From assembly GCA_963677755.1 (NCBI GenBank), contig OY782506.1, positions 1,302,001 through 1,366,000 of the forward strand: a stretch of 64,000 nt of DNA, given 5' to 3'. The notes beneath the pieces are model-generated. The model had not been told where the DNA came from and did no database searches. It saw only the letters and a program-made list of their open reading frames with translations. A program made the translations under genes and the position numbers. The DNA comes from JAIOSF01 sp963677755. GTDB taxonomy: Bacteria; Campylobacterota; Campylobacteria; Campylobacterales; Arcobacteraceae. How positions within the stretch are numbered: the stretch's first letter is position 1; every line of letters begins with the position of its first letter. Shown here piece after piece: positions 1 through 8,996 of the stretch.

Positions 1-1
1 T

Positions 2-316
2 CACAAACAATTTAAACCTCGAGAGCAATCACAAAAATCAAAAGAAAAACAAGAATACAAATGGGATTTTAGAAAAGCTAAAGATGTAAGTGATAGAATT
101 AAAGATTGGTTAGAGTTTGAAAAAGGGATAAATTGGCTTGATGATTTTTATTGGAAGGGTAAAACTATTCCTGGTATTGGTTGGCAAAAAGTTATGCATC
201 CAGATTTTAACAAAGAGGAGATACTTCTTTTTAAAATAGATAGTGTAGATGGAAATTATATGATACAATATCAAAGTGAAGAGATAATAGATGCAGAGGT
301 ATTAGAAAATGACTAG
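2..316 (+). CDS. C-terminal part of an unrecognised protein (cut by window edge)
   Basis: An open frame runs from the window edge to a TAG stop, giving about 104 residues without a start codon in view. The first 25 residues are rich in Lys and Gln. The rest is a folded-looking acidic/aromatic segment with Trp-rich patches (DWLEFEKGINWLDDFYW). I do not recognise a family. The stop overlaps the start of the next gene by 8 bases (ATGACTAG), so the two are probably co-transcribed and translationally coupled. Both look like accessory rather than housekeeping genes, but that is an impression only. Confidence 0.6.
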   Translation, partial: HKQFKPREQSQKSKEKQEYKWDFRKAKDVSDRIKDWLEFEKGINWLDDFYWKGKTIPGIGWQKVMHPDFNKEEILLFKIDSVDGNYMIQYQSEEIIDAEVLEND

Positions 317-878
317 AAAACAACAAGAGTTTTATAGAATACTTATAAACCAAATGATGGATTTCAATGAAGACTTCCACAAAGAGTTCACAATAGCTAG
401 AATAGAACAAATATCAGATGATAATCTCAAGTATCTTTTAGAAGATATCAATACAGACAAAGACAATATAGTAAAGAAAAAAGGCTATATAACCTACGCG
501 AAGTTCATCTACTATGCAGATAAGATGATAGATAAGAAGATAGAACTCACTATGAAACCACAAACTTCAAAAGTTGAGGAACTTTACAATAAAAGAGAAC
601 TCTTACTGCATACAATACAGACTCAAACAAAATCTCTCCAAGAAAAAAATGAACTAATAGAAAATATTAAAAATAAAGTTGTAATGTTTAAAGAAAATGA
701 TAAAAATATCCTAGATGAAATTGATTATTTCATTATTGAACAATTTGGTTTTTATAACTTCTTTGATGAAAATAAAAATTATATGGTCAAAGAAGAGATA
801 GAAAAATATCTTAAATCATATATGACAAATCAGATGCTACTAAAACAGAATAATCAAAAAAAACTTATCAATAATTAA
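309..878 (+). CDS. hypothetical protein with central coiled coil
   Basis: 189 residues, unrecognised. Residues about 85-130 are a charged, heptad-like Lys/Glu/Gln stretch likely to form a coiled coil. No signal peptide, membrane segment or metal motif is visible. The gene overlaps the end of the preceding frame by 8 bases, which supports one small operon. It lies just 5' of tRNA-Leu on the same strand. With the preceding partial gene it could be the tail of an accessory region (plasmid- or phage-like replication/partition genes look vaguely similar in style), but nothing in the sequence proves this. Confidence 0.65.
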   Translation: MTRKQQEFYRILINQMMDFNEDFHKEFTIARIEQISDDNLKYLLEDINTDKDNIVKKKGYITYAKFIYYADKMIDKKIELTMKPQTSKVEELYNKRELLLHTIQTQTKSLQEKNELIENIKNKVVMFKENDKNILDEIDYFIIEQFGFYNFFDENKNYMVKEEIEKYLKSYMTNQMLLKQNNQKKLINN

Positions 879-887
879 AGATATCTC

Positions 888-896
888 TGCTATAAT
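888..896 (+). promoter_or_regulatory. extended -10 promoter of tRNA-Leu
   Basis: TGC-TATAAT, a perfect -10 hexamer (891-896) with the upstream TG of an extended -10, ends 14 bases before the tRNA 5' end. That spacing puts the start of transcription a few bases ahead of the tRNA. No convincing -35 box is seen, as is usual for Campylobacterota. Confidence 0.65.
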
Positions 897-910
897 TCCA
901 ATTCAAAAGT

Positions 911-995
911 GCCGCTGTGGTGGAATGGTAGACACGCTAGATTCAAAATCTGGTAAGCTATGCTTGTACCGGTTCAAGTCCGGTCAGCGGTACCA
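911..995 (+). tRNA. tRNA-Leu (anticodon CAA)
   Basis: An 85-nt class II tRNA. The acceptor arm GCCGCTG pairs with CAGCGGT, with a G-T closing pair. The anticodon stem-loop is CTAGA-TTCAAAA-TCTGG with anticodon CAA, followed by a long variable arm and the T-loop GGTTCAAGTCC. The discriminator is A and the CCA end is encoded. It reads UUG leucine codons. It has its own extended -10 promoter and lies convergent to the next minus-strand gene. Confidence 0.95.
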
Positions 996-1012
996 CTTTT
1001 CTAAATATAATT

Positions 1013-1591
1013 TTATTTCTTCATAAACTGTAGATTGTTTGGCAATATTTTCGTAATCTTTTTTCTTTTTGGTTTAGTATCATACCAATTTTTATAAAGC
1101 ATCAAAACTTTTTCTTTAGGAATATCAATTGATGCATTGTTTGTAAAAGCAATTGTCTCTAAAAATCGTCTTTTTGTTACAACATTACTTTGTGCTTTAA
1201 TATATGTAGATTCTATATTCTCTTGATTTCGAAGAATAATTTGTATAAAAGTTTCACATTTGCCAATTTTATTATAAGTAGTACTAGACAAATTATTAAA
1301 ATTTTTATATTCTTGTTCTAACCTCGACAAATAGATAAATTTTAATTTAGATATCTCTCTTTTTGTTGCTTCTTTTTTATATAATTCTTTATAGTATAGT
1401 TTTGCAAACTTCAAAGCTAACTCTTCAGCTTTTTTATAGGCAGTTGCTATTTCTGTATCTTTTGACTTTGATAATATAAAAAAATTAGCAGCACAAAATC
1501 CAAAACCATCAAGATTTTCTTTATAAAATTTTGAATCCGCTTCTATTACTGAAACAATTAAAAAACATAAGAAAAACAATTTTTTAATCAA
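1013..1591 (-). CDS. exported hypothetical protein
   Basis: The start is taken at TTG 1591, two bases after the dapE stop. The last dapE codons (TGGAGATAA) supply the GGAG ribosome site, and the resulting N-terminus is a clean signal peptide (MIKKLFFLCFLIVSVIEA, probable cleavage after VIEA). An in-frame TTG at 1603 would add four residues in front of the signal. The mature part of about 175 residues is basic and mostly helical, with two or three Cys; no family is recognised. It is transcribed with dapE and probably periplasmic. The operon link to lysine/peptidoglycan precursor synthesis is suggestive but not evidence of function. Confidence 0.7.
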   Translation of the reverse strand: MIKKLFFLCFLIVSVIEADSKFYKENLDGFGFCAANFFILSKSKDTEIATAYKKAEELALKFAKLYYKELYKKEATKREISKLKFIYLSRLEQEYKNFNNLSSTTYNKIGKCETFIQIILRNQENIESTYIKAQSNVVTKRRFLETIAFTNNASIDIPKEKVLMLYKNWYDTKPKRKKITKILPNNLQFMKK

Positions 1592-1593
1592 TA

Positions 1594-2697
1594 TTATCTC
1601 CAATTCTTTATGAGATCAACAAAAATATTACATAATCTTTCAACCTCTATAATACTCGTTCTCTCATCAACTGCATGAATAGTATCGTTTATAACACCAA
1701 ACTCAACAGTAGGTATCTTAAACTGCCCAAAAAAGCGTGCATCACTAGTCCCACCAGCTGTACTTAACTTTGTATCAATATTAGAAATATTTTTTATACT
1801 ATTTTGTATATTTTTTACAACTTGAGTGTTTGCATCTGTTACAAAAGGATAAGAGCCTTGAGTAAGGCGTAAAGTATAATCTAAGTGTTTAAAATTCTCT
1901 TCTATATAGTTTCTAATTGTCTCTTGGGTTGTTTTTGTAGAATTTCGTACATTAAACATCATATTAAGTTTATTTGGAGTTACATTAGTTACCTCCATAC
2001 CAGCTCTTATATCTGTGATAATCAGTTGACTAGGAGAAAAGAACTCATCTCCATTATCAAGATTATACCCAGCTATTTTTAACAAAATAGGTGCTATTTG
2101 ATGAATAGGATTTATTGTTTTTTCTGGATATGCAGCATGTCCTTGTTTCCCTTTGACTTCTAAATAACCATTGATACTACCCCGACGCCCTACTTTAATA
2201 GCATCTCCAAATATCTCTTCACAAGTTGGTTCTGCAACTATAGCAGAAGTAGGTAAAAAGTTTATCTCTTGTAGATGTTCCAAAACTTTTACTGTACCAT
2301 TTATAGCATCACCCTCTTCATCACTCGTTAAAAGTATAGATAAAGTTCCATCAAACTTTTTTGTATTTTTACATGCATATAAAAAACTAGCCACTCCACT
2401 TTTCATATCTTGAGTACCTCGTGCTGTAATAATACCATCAACAACATCAGCTTGAAAAGGATCAACACTCCACCCCTCACCTGCAGGAACCACATCAATA
2501 TGTCCTGCAAAACAAAGATGTTCAGAACTTTGTGAGAATTTTTTATAATAAAATCTATTTGTAACATCTTCTATATCTAACTTTATACAACTCCATTCAT
2601 TTCCCAAGTACTCATCTATGAAATCATAAATACCTGCATCATTTGGTGTAATTGATTTATACTGTAACAGTTTTTGAAATAATGGTATGATTTCCAT
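1594..2697 (-). CDS. dapE: succinyl-diaminopimelate desuccinylase
   Basis: 367 residues, the usual length for DapE. It hydrolyses N-succinyl-LL-2,6-diaminopimelate to LL-diaminopimelate and succinate in the lysine/peptidoglycan precursor pathway, in the cytoplasm. M20 peptidase-family metal motifs are present: GHIDVVPAG near residue 65 (zinc His/Asp), the bridging Asp in ARGTQDMK, and the catalytic pair in LTSDEEGDA. Further DapE motifs are VGRRGSINGYLEVKG, STAGGTSDARFF and the C-terminal zinc His in NDTIHAVDE. It leads a two-gene unit with the downstream exported protein and is divergent from the small gene at 2768. Confidence 0.95.
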   Translation of the reverse strand: MEIIPLFQKLLQYKSITPNDAGIYDFIDEYLGNEWSCIKLDIEDVTNRFYYKKFSQSSEHLCFAGHIDVVPAGEGWSVDPFQADVVDGIITARGTQDMKSGVASFLYACKNTKKFDGTLSILLTSDEEGDAINGTVKVLEHLQEINFLPTSAIVAEPTCEEIFGDAIKVGRRGSINGYLEVKGKQGHAAYPEKTINPIHQIAPILLKIAGYNLDNGDEFFSPSQLIITDIRAGMEVTNVTPNKLNMMFNVRNSTKTTQETIRNYIEENFKHLDYTLRLTQGSYPFVTDANTQVVKNIQNSIKNISNIDTKLSTAGGTSDARFFGQFKIPTVEFGVINDTIHAVDERTSIIEVERLCNIFVDLIKNWR

Positions 2698-2767
2698 AGT
2701 GTTCCTATTTTATTTTTTGCTAATTTTAGCTAAACTAAACTTTTAAAATAAAAAATAAGGAAAATAT

Positions 2768-3106
2768 ATGCATATTGATATTACACCAGAGGTAATTGTA
2801 ACTCAACTGAATTTAGGTCATGGAGATACTACTTTAGACCAAACAAAAACAGCTATAAAAAATACAAAAAATTTTGATAAATTTTCAAAACATATTATAA
2901 GTTTAAATGATAAATTAAAACACATGAACGGATATATTGCACTTTCAAATAGTGCTCCGTACTTCAAAATAAAATGTGATAATATGGAAAATAATGCAAT
3001 AATAAAAGAGTTTACAGAAGTTCTTCATAACTGGAGTGATAAATATGAAGTAAATATCAAAAAAGTTGATGATAAAGATGTGTACTACATAATAGGGAGA
3101 GAATAA
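2768..3106 (+). CDS. small conserved-looking hypothetical protein
   Basis: 112 residues with a good ribosome site (AAGGAAAAT) before the ATG. It is soluble, alpha/beta in character, with no signal peptide, Cys motif or membrane segment. I do not recognise the family. It stands alone between the divergent dapE and the convergent carbonic-anhydrase-like gene. The intergenic dyads on either side are weak. Confidence 0.7.
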   Translation: MHIDITPEVIVTQLNLGHGDTTLDQTKTAIKNTKNFDKFSKHIISLNDKLKHMNGYIALSNSAPYFKIKCDNMENNAIIKEFTEVLHNWSDKYEVNIKKVDDKDVYYIIGRE

Positions 3107-3126
3107 ACTCTTCTTATTATTTCAGT

Positions 3127-3651
3127 TTAACAGTATTCTTTTTTAAACTCAACATATCGAGCCGCATGCTCAATTAATCCTTTTACCTCTTCATCAGATA
3201 ATGTTTTTATAACTTTAGCAGGACTTCCCATAATTAAACTATGAGGAGGAAATATTCTATTTGAAGTTACTAAAGAATGTGCCCCCACAATACTACCTTC
3301 TCCGATAACTGCTCCATCTAAAATTGTAGCACTCATACCAATAAGACAACCATCTTCTATAGTACATCCATGAAGCATAACTTTATGTCCAATAGTTACA
3401 TCATTACCTATAATTGTAGGATGACCATCTTTCATATCTTCTTGTTTGTAATGTGTTACATGAACCATTGACAAGTCTTGAATCGAAGTTCTTTTTCCGA
3501 TTCTTATTTTATGAACATCCCCTCGAATAACAGTTCCAAACCATACAGAACTATCAGCACCTATTTTTACATTTCCAATCACATCTGCACTTGGTGCTAT
3601 CCAAGCAGATTTTTTAATTTTTGGAAACCATTTTTTAAATTTTAGTAGCAT
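3127..3651 (-). CDS. gamma-carbonic-anhydrase-like hexapeptide protein (YrdA/PaaY type)
   Basis: 174 residues with the left-handed beta-helix hexapeptide repeat (IGNVKIGADSSVWFGTVIRGD and onward). The zinc-binding histidines of the gamma-CA family are at the expected places: MVHVTH near residue 72-74, then TIGHKVMLHG. The C-terminus is the usual helix after SPAKVIKTLSDEEV. Family members are often annotated as gamma carbonic anhydrases or acyltransferase-like proteins, and many have no proven activity. A TATAAT box (3670-3675 complement) and the site AGGTTGAGAG precede the ATG, so it probably has its own promoter. Confidence 0.85.
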   Translation of the reverse strand: MLLKFKKWFPKIKKSAWIAPSADVIGNVKIGADSSVWFGTVIRGDVHKIRIGKRTSIQDLSMVHVTHYKQEDMKDGHPTIIGNDVTIGHKVMLHGCTIEDGCLIGMSATILDGAVIGEGSIVGAHSLVTSNRIFPPHSLIMGSPAKVIKTLSDEEVKGLIEHAARYVEFKKEYC

Positions 3652-3722
3652 CTCTCAACCTTAATATTTATTATAATACTTATAGTCATTTTTAACTATT
3701 ACAACACTGTATTTTTTATAAA

Positions 3723-5150
3723 TCAAAATACTTTTCCAAGTATTGTGTCAATAGTTTTAGTTGTACTTTTACCATTTACAAATTGTACAAGTTTTACCTC
3801 ATTGGCAATATCACTTCCAACTACTGCTTTCCCTTCATAGTCTCCACCTTTGACTAAAATATCTGGTTCAACAATTTGTATAAGCTTTAAAGGAGTGTCC
3901 TCATCAAAAACTACTACATAATCAACACTTTCTAAAGCAGCAAGTATATATGCTCTATCATCTTGAGTATTTATAGGTCTATTTTCTCCCTTTAAAGCTT
4001 TAACACTGTTATCTGAATTTAAACCTAAAATCAATACATCACCAAATGATTTTGCCTTATCAAGATACTGAACATGCCCCTTATGTAAAATATCAAAACA
4101 ACCATTTGTAAATACTATTTTTTTGTTTTGTGCTCTTAATCTTTCTACAATATTTGAAATCTCTTCAAAAGTCTTAATATGTGACTCTATACTGCTTTTA
4201 TGAAGAGTACTTTTATACTCTTCAATCTCTTCTACTGTGGCTGTTGCACTTCCTATTTTACCAACGACTACTCCAGCAGCAAGATTTGCGAATTCTATAG
4301 CATCAATTATATTATCATTTTGAGCAAGACAATATCCTAAACTTGCTAATACTGTATCTCCTGCCCCTGTTACATCATAAACCTCTCTTGCTATAGTTGG
4401 TTTTTTTATCACATTATTATTTTCATCAAGTATTGCAATACCGTCTTCACTTAAAGTTATCATTGGAACTTGTAAACAAGCCGTATTGTGAAGTTTTTTT
4501 AATGCTTCTTTTAAACTTTCTTCATCAGTTATATCTATTTTTGTAGCTAATTTTGCTTCATTTTTATTAGGTGTTAATAAGTAACTACCAATGTATTTAG
4601 TATAATCATCACCTTTTGGGTCAACTAATACTTTTACGTCATTTCCTGAGGCACAAAAGTTTATTTTTGCCATTAAAGAATCTGTTATGACACCTTTCCC
4701 ATAATCAGATACTAAAATAACATCAAATTGTCCTATAATATTCAATAATCCTATTGTTATAAGAGCTTCACTCTCTTCTGAAATATCTTCTTTTGATTCA
4801 TGGTCATATCGTACTACTTGTTGGTGAGAGGCTAAAATTCTACTTTTTTTAGTAGTTTTTCTATTTTCATCACAGATTAAATAATGTCGCACATCTATAT
4901 CTTCAAGCATTTGAGTAATCTCTTCAGCATTTTTATCTTCACCAACTACTGAAATCACCATAACATCTGCGCCAAGAGCTACAAGATTATTTACTACATT
5001 TCCAGCACCGCCAAGTACTGTTGTCTCTTTTTGTACCTCTACAACTTGTACGGGAGCTTCTGGAGATATTCTATTTACATTACCCCACAAATAGTGATCA
5101 ATCATTAAATCACCTATTACTAATATATTTGGGTTTTTTATTTTTTCCAT
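3723..5150 (-). CDS. hldE: bifunctional heptose-7-phosphate kinase / heptose-1-phosphate adenylyltransferase
   Basis: 475 residues, full length for HldE (RfaE). The N-terminal ribokinase-fold domain (about 1-315) has GDLMIDHYLWG, RISPEAPVQV and the catalytic DVTGAGDT. The C-terminal nucleotidyltransferase domain (about 340-475) has TNGCFDILHKGH. It makes ADP-D-glycero-beta-D-manno-heptose for the lipopolysaccharide inner core. The ATG overlaps the hldD stop by one base (TAATG), so translation is coupled. It is the last gene of the long minus-strand polysaccharide run. No gmhA or gmhB is in the window. Confidence 0.96.
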   Translation of the reverse strand: MEKIKNPNILVIGDLMIDHYLWGNVNRISPEAPVQVVEVQKETTVLGGAGNVVNNLVALGADVMVISVVGEDKNAEEITQMLEDIDVRHYLICDENRKTTKKSRILASHQQVVRYDHESKEDISEESEALITIGLLNIIGQFDVILVSDYGKGVITDSLMAKINFCASGNDVKVLVDPKGDDYTKYIGSYLLTPNKNEAKLATKIDITDEESLKEALKKLHNTACLQVPMITLSEDGIAILDENNNVIKKPTIAREVYDVTGAGDTVLASLGYCLAQNDNIIDAIEFANLAAGVVVGKIGSATATVEEIEEYKSTLHKSSIESHIKTFEEISNIVERLRAQNKKIVFTNGCFDILHKGHVQYLDKAKSFGDVLILGLNSDNSVKALKGENRPINTQDDRAYILAALESVDYVVVFDEDTPLKLIQIVEPDILVKGGDYEGKAVVGSDIANEVKLVQFVNGKSTTKTIDTILGKVF

Positions 5151-6157
5151 TATTTCACTTCTTCTTTAAATAATCTTTTTATTTCAGGAATATATGCTTT
5201 TATACCCTCTTCCATTTCATACTGTGGTGCATATCCTAAGTTTTCTTTAGTCGTTTCAATATTTGCTTGTGTAAAAAACTGATATGAACCAATAAATGGA
5301 TTTGGAATATATTCTTTTCCATTGTCTATGTCTAACTCTTTTTGTAAAATATTTACAATATCTTCAAAACTTCGAGCTTTTCCTGTTCCAACATTATAAA
5401 CTCCAGATTTCTTAGGAGTACATGCTTTTATGTTTGCTTGTATAATGTCCTCTATATAGATAAAATCTCTCAGTATTTTATCACTTCCCTCAAATAGTTT
5501 TGGAGCAAGTCCTTTAAGTATTTGATGAGCAAATTGAACCACCATTGATGAAGTTTTGTTTTTAAAAAACTCTCTGGGACCATATACATTAAAATATTTT
5601 AAACCAACTACAGAGATATCTAAATCTTTTTTTAAATACTCAGAAGTTACATTATCCATCATAACTTTGCTAAATCCATATGCGTTATTAGGTTGTTCAT
5701 ATCCAACTTCAAATCTATCGCTATCTCCATAAGTCGCCGCACTAGAAGCATAAACCATATTTGCACCATGATTAATAGCTATTTTCAATAAATCCTCGTA
5801 AGCATTTACATTTGTTTTCATCATTAAATCTTGCTCTTGTACTGTTGTATCTGAAATAGCTGCTTGATGAAATATAAAATCAAATTTATAATTGTGTTCT
5901 AACTCTTTTAGTGCTTTTTTATCTGTAATATCACCACTTATTACAATACCTTTAAATCCAAGAAGATTTTTAAAATGACCAAAGCTTTTAAGATTTCCAT
6001 TTGAAAAGGTTTCACCACTTCTAAACATATCAAATGCTACAATTGTAGCTTCTGGATAATTTTCTTGAAAATAAAATGCTAAGCTACTACCTATAAATCC
6101 AGCTGCTCCCGTTATTAAAATTGTTTTATTATTAAAATCATATTCGCTATATTTCAT
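5150..6157 (-). CDS. hldD: ADP-L-glycero-D-manno-heptose-6-epimerase
   Basis: 335 residues, an extended SDR of the HldD (RfaD) family. The Rossmann motif is ITGAAGFIGSSLAF near the N-terminus, and the catalytic tyrosine/lysine are in NNAYGFSKVMMDN. It converts ADP-D,D-heptose to ADP-L,D-heptose, completing the pathway begun by HldE. The start has a strong site (AAGGATAAAAT-ATG). It lies 10 bases after the MsbA-type transporter gene and overlaps hldE by one base. Confidence 0.95.
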   Translation of the reverse strand: MKYSEYDFNNKTILITGAAGFIGSSLAFYFQENYPEATIVAFDMFRSGETFSNGNLKSFGHFKNLLGFKGIVISGDITDKKALKELEHNYKFDFIFHQAAISDTTVQEQDLMMKTNVNAYEDLLKIAINHGANMVYASSAATYGDSDRFEVGYEQPNNAYGFSKVMMDNVTSEYLKKDLDISVVGLKYFNVYGPREFFKNKTSSMVVQFAHQILKGLAPKLFEGSDKILRDFIYIEDIIQANIKACTPKKSGVYNVGTGKARSFEDIVNILQKELDIDNGKEYIPNPFIGSYQFFTQANIETTKENLGYAPQYEMEEGIKAYIPEIKRLFKEEVK

Positions 6158-6167
6158 ATTTTATCCT

Positions 6168-7880
6168 TTACATTGAAGCTAGATTATGTAATCTTTTATA
6201 TTCATCACACTTTTCTAATAATTCTATCTCATTACCTTTGCATACAATATTTCCATCTTTAAATACAATTATTTTATCTGCATTTTTTATAGTACTTAGT
6301 CTATGTGCAATAACAAATGTGATACGATTAGCACTTACTTCATCTAAAACTTTTGTAATAATAGACTCTGATTCATTATCTAAAGCACTTGTAGCTTCAT
6401 CAAAAATAAGAATTTGTGGGTTTTTATATAAAGCCCTTGCTATTGCTATTCGCTGTCTCTGACCACCACTTAAGTTTGAACCTGCTTCATCAAGAATTGT
6501 ATCTATCCCATCTTCTAATTTTTCTACAAAATCTAACGCATGAGCTTGTTTGAGGACTGATTTTATCCTTTTTATATCTATATTATGACCAAAGGCAATA
6601 TTATTAGCAATTGTATCATTAAAGATATAAACTCTTTGAGTAACGATAGCTATATTATCTCGTAAACTTTTAAATGTAAACTCTTTTATATTTTTATTAT
6701 CAAATTTAATCTCCCCTTGATATGGGTCATAAAATCGAAGAATTAAATTTACAAGTGAACTTTTTCCACCACCACTATCACCAACTAATGCGATTTTTTC
6801 ACCTTTTTTCGCTACTAGATTTATATCTTGCAATGCAATTGTATTTTCATCATATTTTAATCCAATATTTTTAAAACTTACTGTTTCTAAAGTGTAATCT
6901 AAATTTGATTCACCCTCTTTTATATCTGCAGTTTGATTAAATATATCATTAATTCTTTCATTTGCTGCGATTGCATTTTGGAACTGATTATATATACTGG
7001 AAATTCTTTTTATAGGTGTATAAAGCATAAAAAGAGCAGTCATAAAAGAGAAGAATGCACCAACACTTAAATTCCCATCTATAACCTCTTTACCACCTAT
7101 TACAATAACAGTTGCAGCAGCAATAGCACCTATAATTTCCATTAATGGAGATATTAAAGCATTTGTTCGAACACCTTTCATACCTATTTTAAACATGTTT
7201 TCATTTTGTACTGAGAACTCTTTTACTTGTATCTTTTGAGAATTATTTGCTATAACTAACTCTATATTATTAAATATTTCACCCAATATTGTCATAAGTA
7301 TAGAGGCTTTCTCTTGAGATTGGTGTGCTATTTTTTTCATCCTTTTTGCTAGTAAAGAAAGAGGATAAAGAATCAAAGGCAACACAACTAAACCATAAAA
7401 AGCCAACATAGGACTTTGATATATCACTACAAAAAGTAAAGCTATAATTGTAAAAAACTCCAAAATAAGTGCAGAGATACTATTTGTGACTGCAAACTGT
7501 ATCATATTTATATCATTATTTACCCTACTTAATAGTTCTCCCCCATGTTTACTATTAAAAAACTTTAAATCTTGAGTCAGGATATGAGATAAAAATTTAT
7601 CTCTTATTATACGAATTATATCCATCCCTATATAAGATATATAATATGTCTGTATAAACTTACCAATCCCTTTTAAAGCATACAAAAATATAACTGCCAA
7701 AGGGAGTAGTTGTAACATCTGCTCATCTTTATTGATAAATATCTCATCAAGTACAGGTTTAATTACATATGCTGAACCACTAGTCCCTACTGAGACCATA
7801 ATCATCCCAATAACGGCAAAAAAGAACATCATCTTATAGTTTTTGTAGTATGGTATATATTGTTTAAAAAATTGTTTCAA
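6168..7880 (-). CDS. MsbA-type lipid/polysaccharide ABC exporter (fused TM and ATPase)
   Basis: 570 residues: six transmembrane helices in the first 310, then an ATP-binding domain with Walker A GDSGGGKSS, signature LSGGQRQRIAIARAL, Walker B ILIFDEATSALD and switch AHRLST. This is the half-transporter architecture of MsbA (lipid A-core flippase) and of PglK-like lipid-linked oligosaccharide flippases. The position before hldD-hldE favours MsbA or O-antigen flipping. The start is TTG, overlapping the stop of the preceding gene (TTGA). Which substrate it moves cannot be read from sequence. Confidence 0.88.
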   Translation of the reverse strand: MKQFFKQYIPYYKNYKMMFFFAVIGMIMVSVGTSGSAYVIKPVLDEIFINKDEQMLQLLPLAVIFLYALKGIGKFIQTYYISYIGMDIIRIIRDKFLSHILTQDLKFFNSKHGGELLSRVNNDINMIQFAVTNSISALILEFFTIIALLFVVIYQSPMLAFYGLVVLPLILYPLSLLAKRMKKIAHQSQEKASILMTILGEIFNNIELVIANNSQKIQVKEFSVQNENMFKIGMKGVRTNALISPLMEIIGAIAAATVIVIGGKEVIDGNLSVGAFFSFMTALFMLYTPIKRISSIYNQFQNAIAANERINDIFNQTADIKEGESNLDYTLETVSFKNIGLKYDENTIALQDINLVAKKGEKIALVGDSGGGKSSLVNLILRFYDPYQGEIKFDNKNIKEFTFKSLRDNIAIVTQRVYIFNDTIANNIAFGHNIDIKRIKSVLKQAHALDFVEKLEDGIDTILDEAGSNLSGGQRQRIAIARALYKNPQILIFDEATSALDNESESIITKVLDEVSANRITFVIAHRLSTIKNADKIIVFKDGNIVCKGNEIELLEKCDEYKRLHNLASM

Positions 7881-8988
7881 TTTTTATATTCCTTTTTGTT
7901 AATTAAATTAACTATTTTATCTGTTATTGCATCTGAAGCTTTATATGACCAATGTGTATCATCTACATGGAATACATCTTTTACTCCAGCTTCCAATTTT
8001 TTAGATAAGACCTCTTTTGCATTTACAAAAATATACTCTTTTTTCATCGTTTCAAAAAGTTCAAAAAACTTATCATGAGGATATTTATTATTTACTATAT
8101 AACTTGAGTAGAGATCAAATTTATTAACTGCTGGCATAAAAATTAGCTTTATACCTTTTTTTTCTAAATATTGTGCTAGTTCATTAAGATTTTTATTTAT
8201 AATCTCAAAATTCTTTATATTACTTTGATTTATTCTTGCCAAATCATTCTTATAAAATATAAGATCTCTATCACCTAGAGAAAATAAATTTTTACTAATT
8301 TTTGTCTTATATACCTGAGAGAGGTATCCGTTATCTGAGAAATTATAAAGAATATTATAAAGTACAAACTTTACATTTCCATTATTTATAAATGGTGTTA
8401 TCGGTACATAATTTACATTTTTTGTCTCTACTCTTTTGCTACTTAGAACATTGTGAGTATTAAACTTATAAAACTTATTTATATTCTCAATTTTATCATT
8501 TATTTCTTTATTAACTTGTGTTACAAATCTTTGCGTCACTTTTCTCTGCACCGACTCTAAAAGGATATATTTCACCCCTTTTTGCTCTAAAAAGCCATTA
8601 TTTCCAAGAAGGTATACAGTTTCTATATAACTTCTTGTCTTCTCTTGATAATTTGAAAGATTTAAAATATTCATTCCAGTTTTAGTTGCTAAATAATCTT
8701 GAAAGTATGGATTTAGTCCACCTCCTCCACCATTTGAAAAGGAATCTCCAATAGTTATCATATCTACTTGACTTCCACTATATTCACTTGCTTCAAGATG
8801 TTTTATAGGTAATGTTTCTTTTTTTTCTTTTGGATTTGCTAATTCAGAAATATAACCCATTCTAACCAAATCTCCAGAACCTTTTCCCCAAGTAATTTTT
8901 CAGTATACAAATTCCAAACTATAAAATTATATAAAACAAACACTACTAATACTGATATAAAAATATATACAAATTTTTTAATACTCAT
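7877..8988 (-). pseudogene. AlgJ/AlgX-like SGNH O-acyltransferase partner, copy A1, frameshifted
   Basis: The second half of the frame (about 330 residues from TTG 8869) has the SGNH signatures ITIGDSFSNGGG and FHVDDTHWSYKAS of the AlgX/AlgJ-type proteins that work with MBOAT enzymes. The N-terminal anchor is in another frame: ATG 8988 opens MSIKKFVYIFISVLVVFVLY, which matches the membrane anchor of the intact paralogue at 15849-16988, but it hits a stop after about 50 residues. Adding one base in the A5 run at 8896-8900 would join the two frames and give GSGDLVRMGYIS, parallel to IIGDLARVGYIS in the paralogue. It is a broken gene, a slippage variant, or a sequence error. It overlaps the next gene (TTGA). 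Confidence 0.75.
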
Positions 8989-8996
8989 TAAAACCC

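Noticed and set aside
911..995. tRNA-Leu as attachment site of an island
   Set aside because: No integrase gene or direct repeat of the tRNA 3' end was found in the window; downstream genes look like ordinary chromosomal genes.
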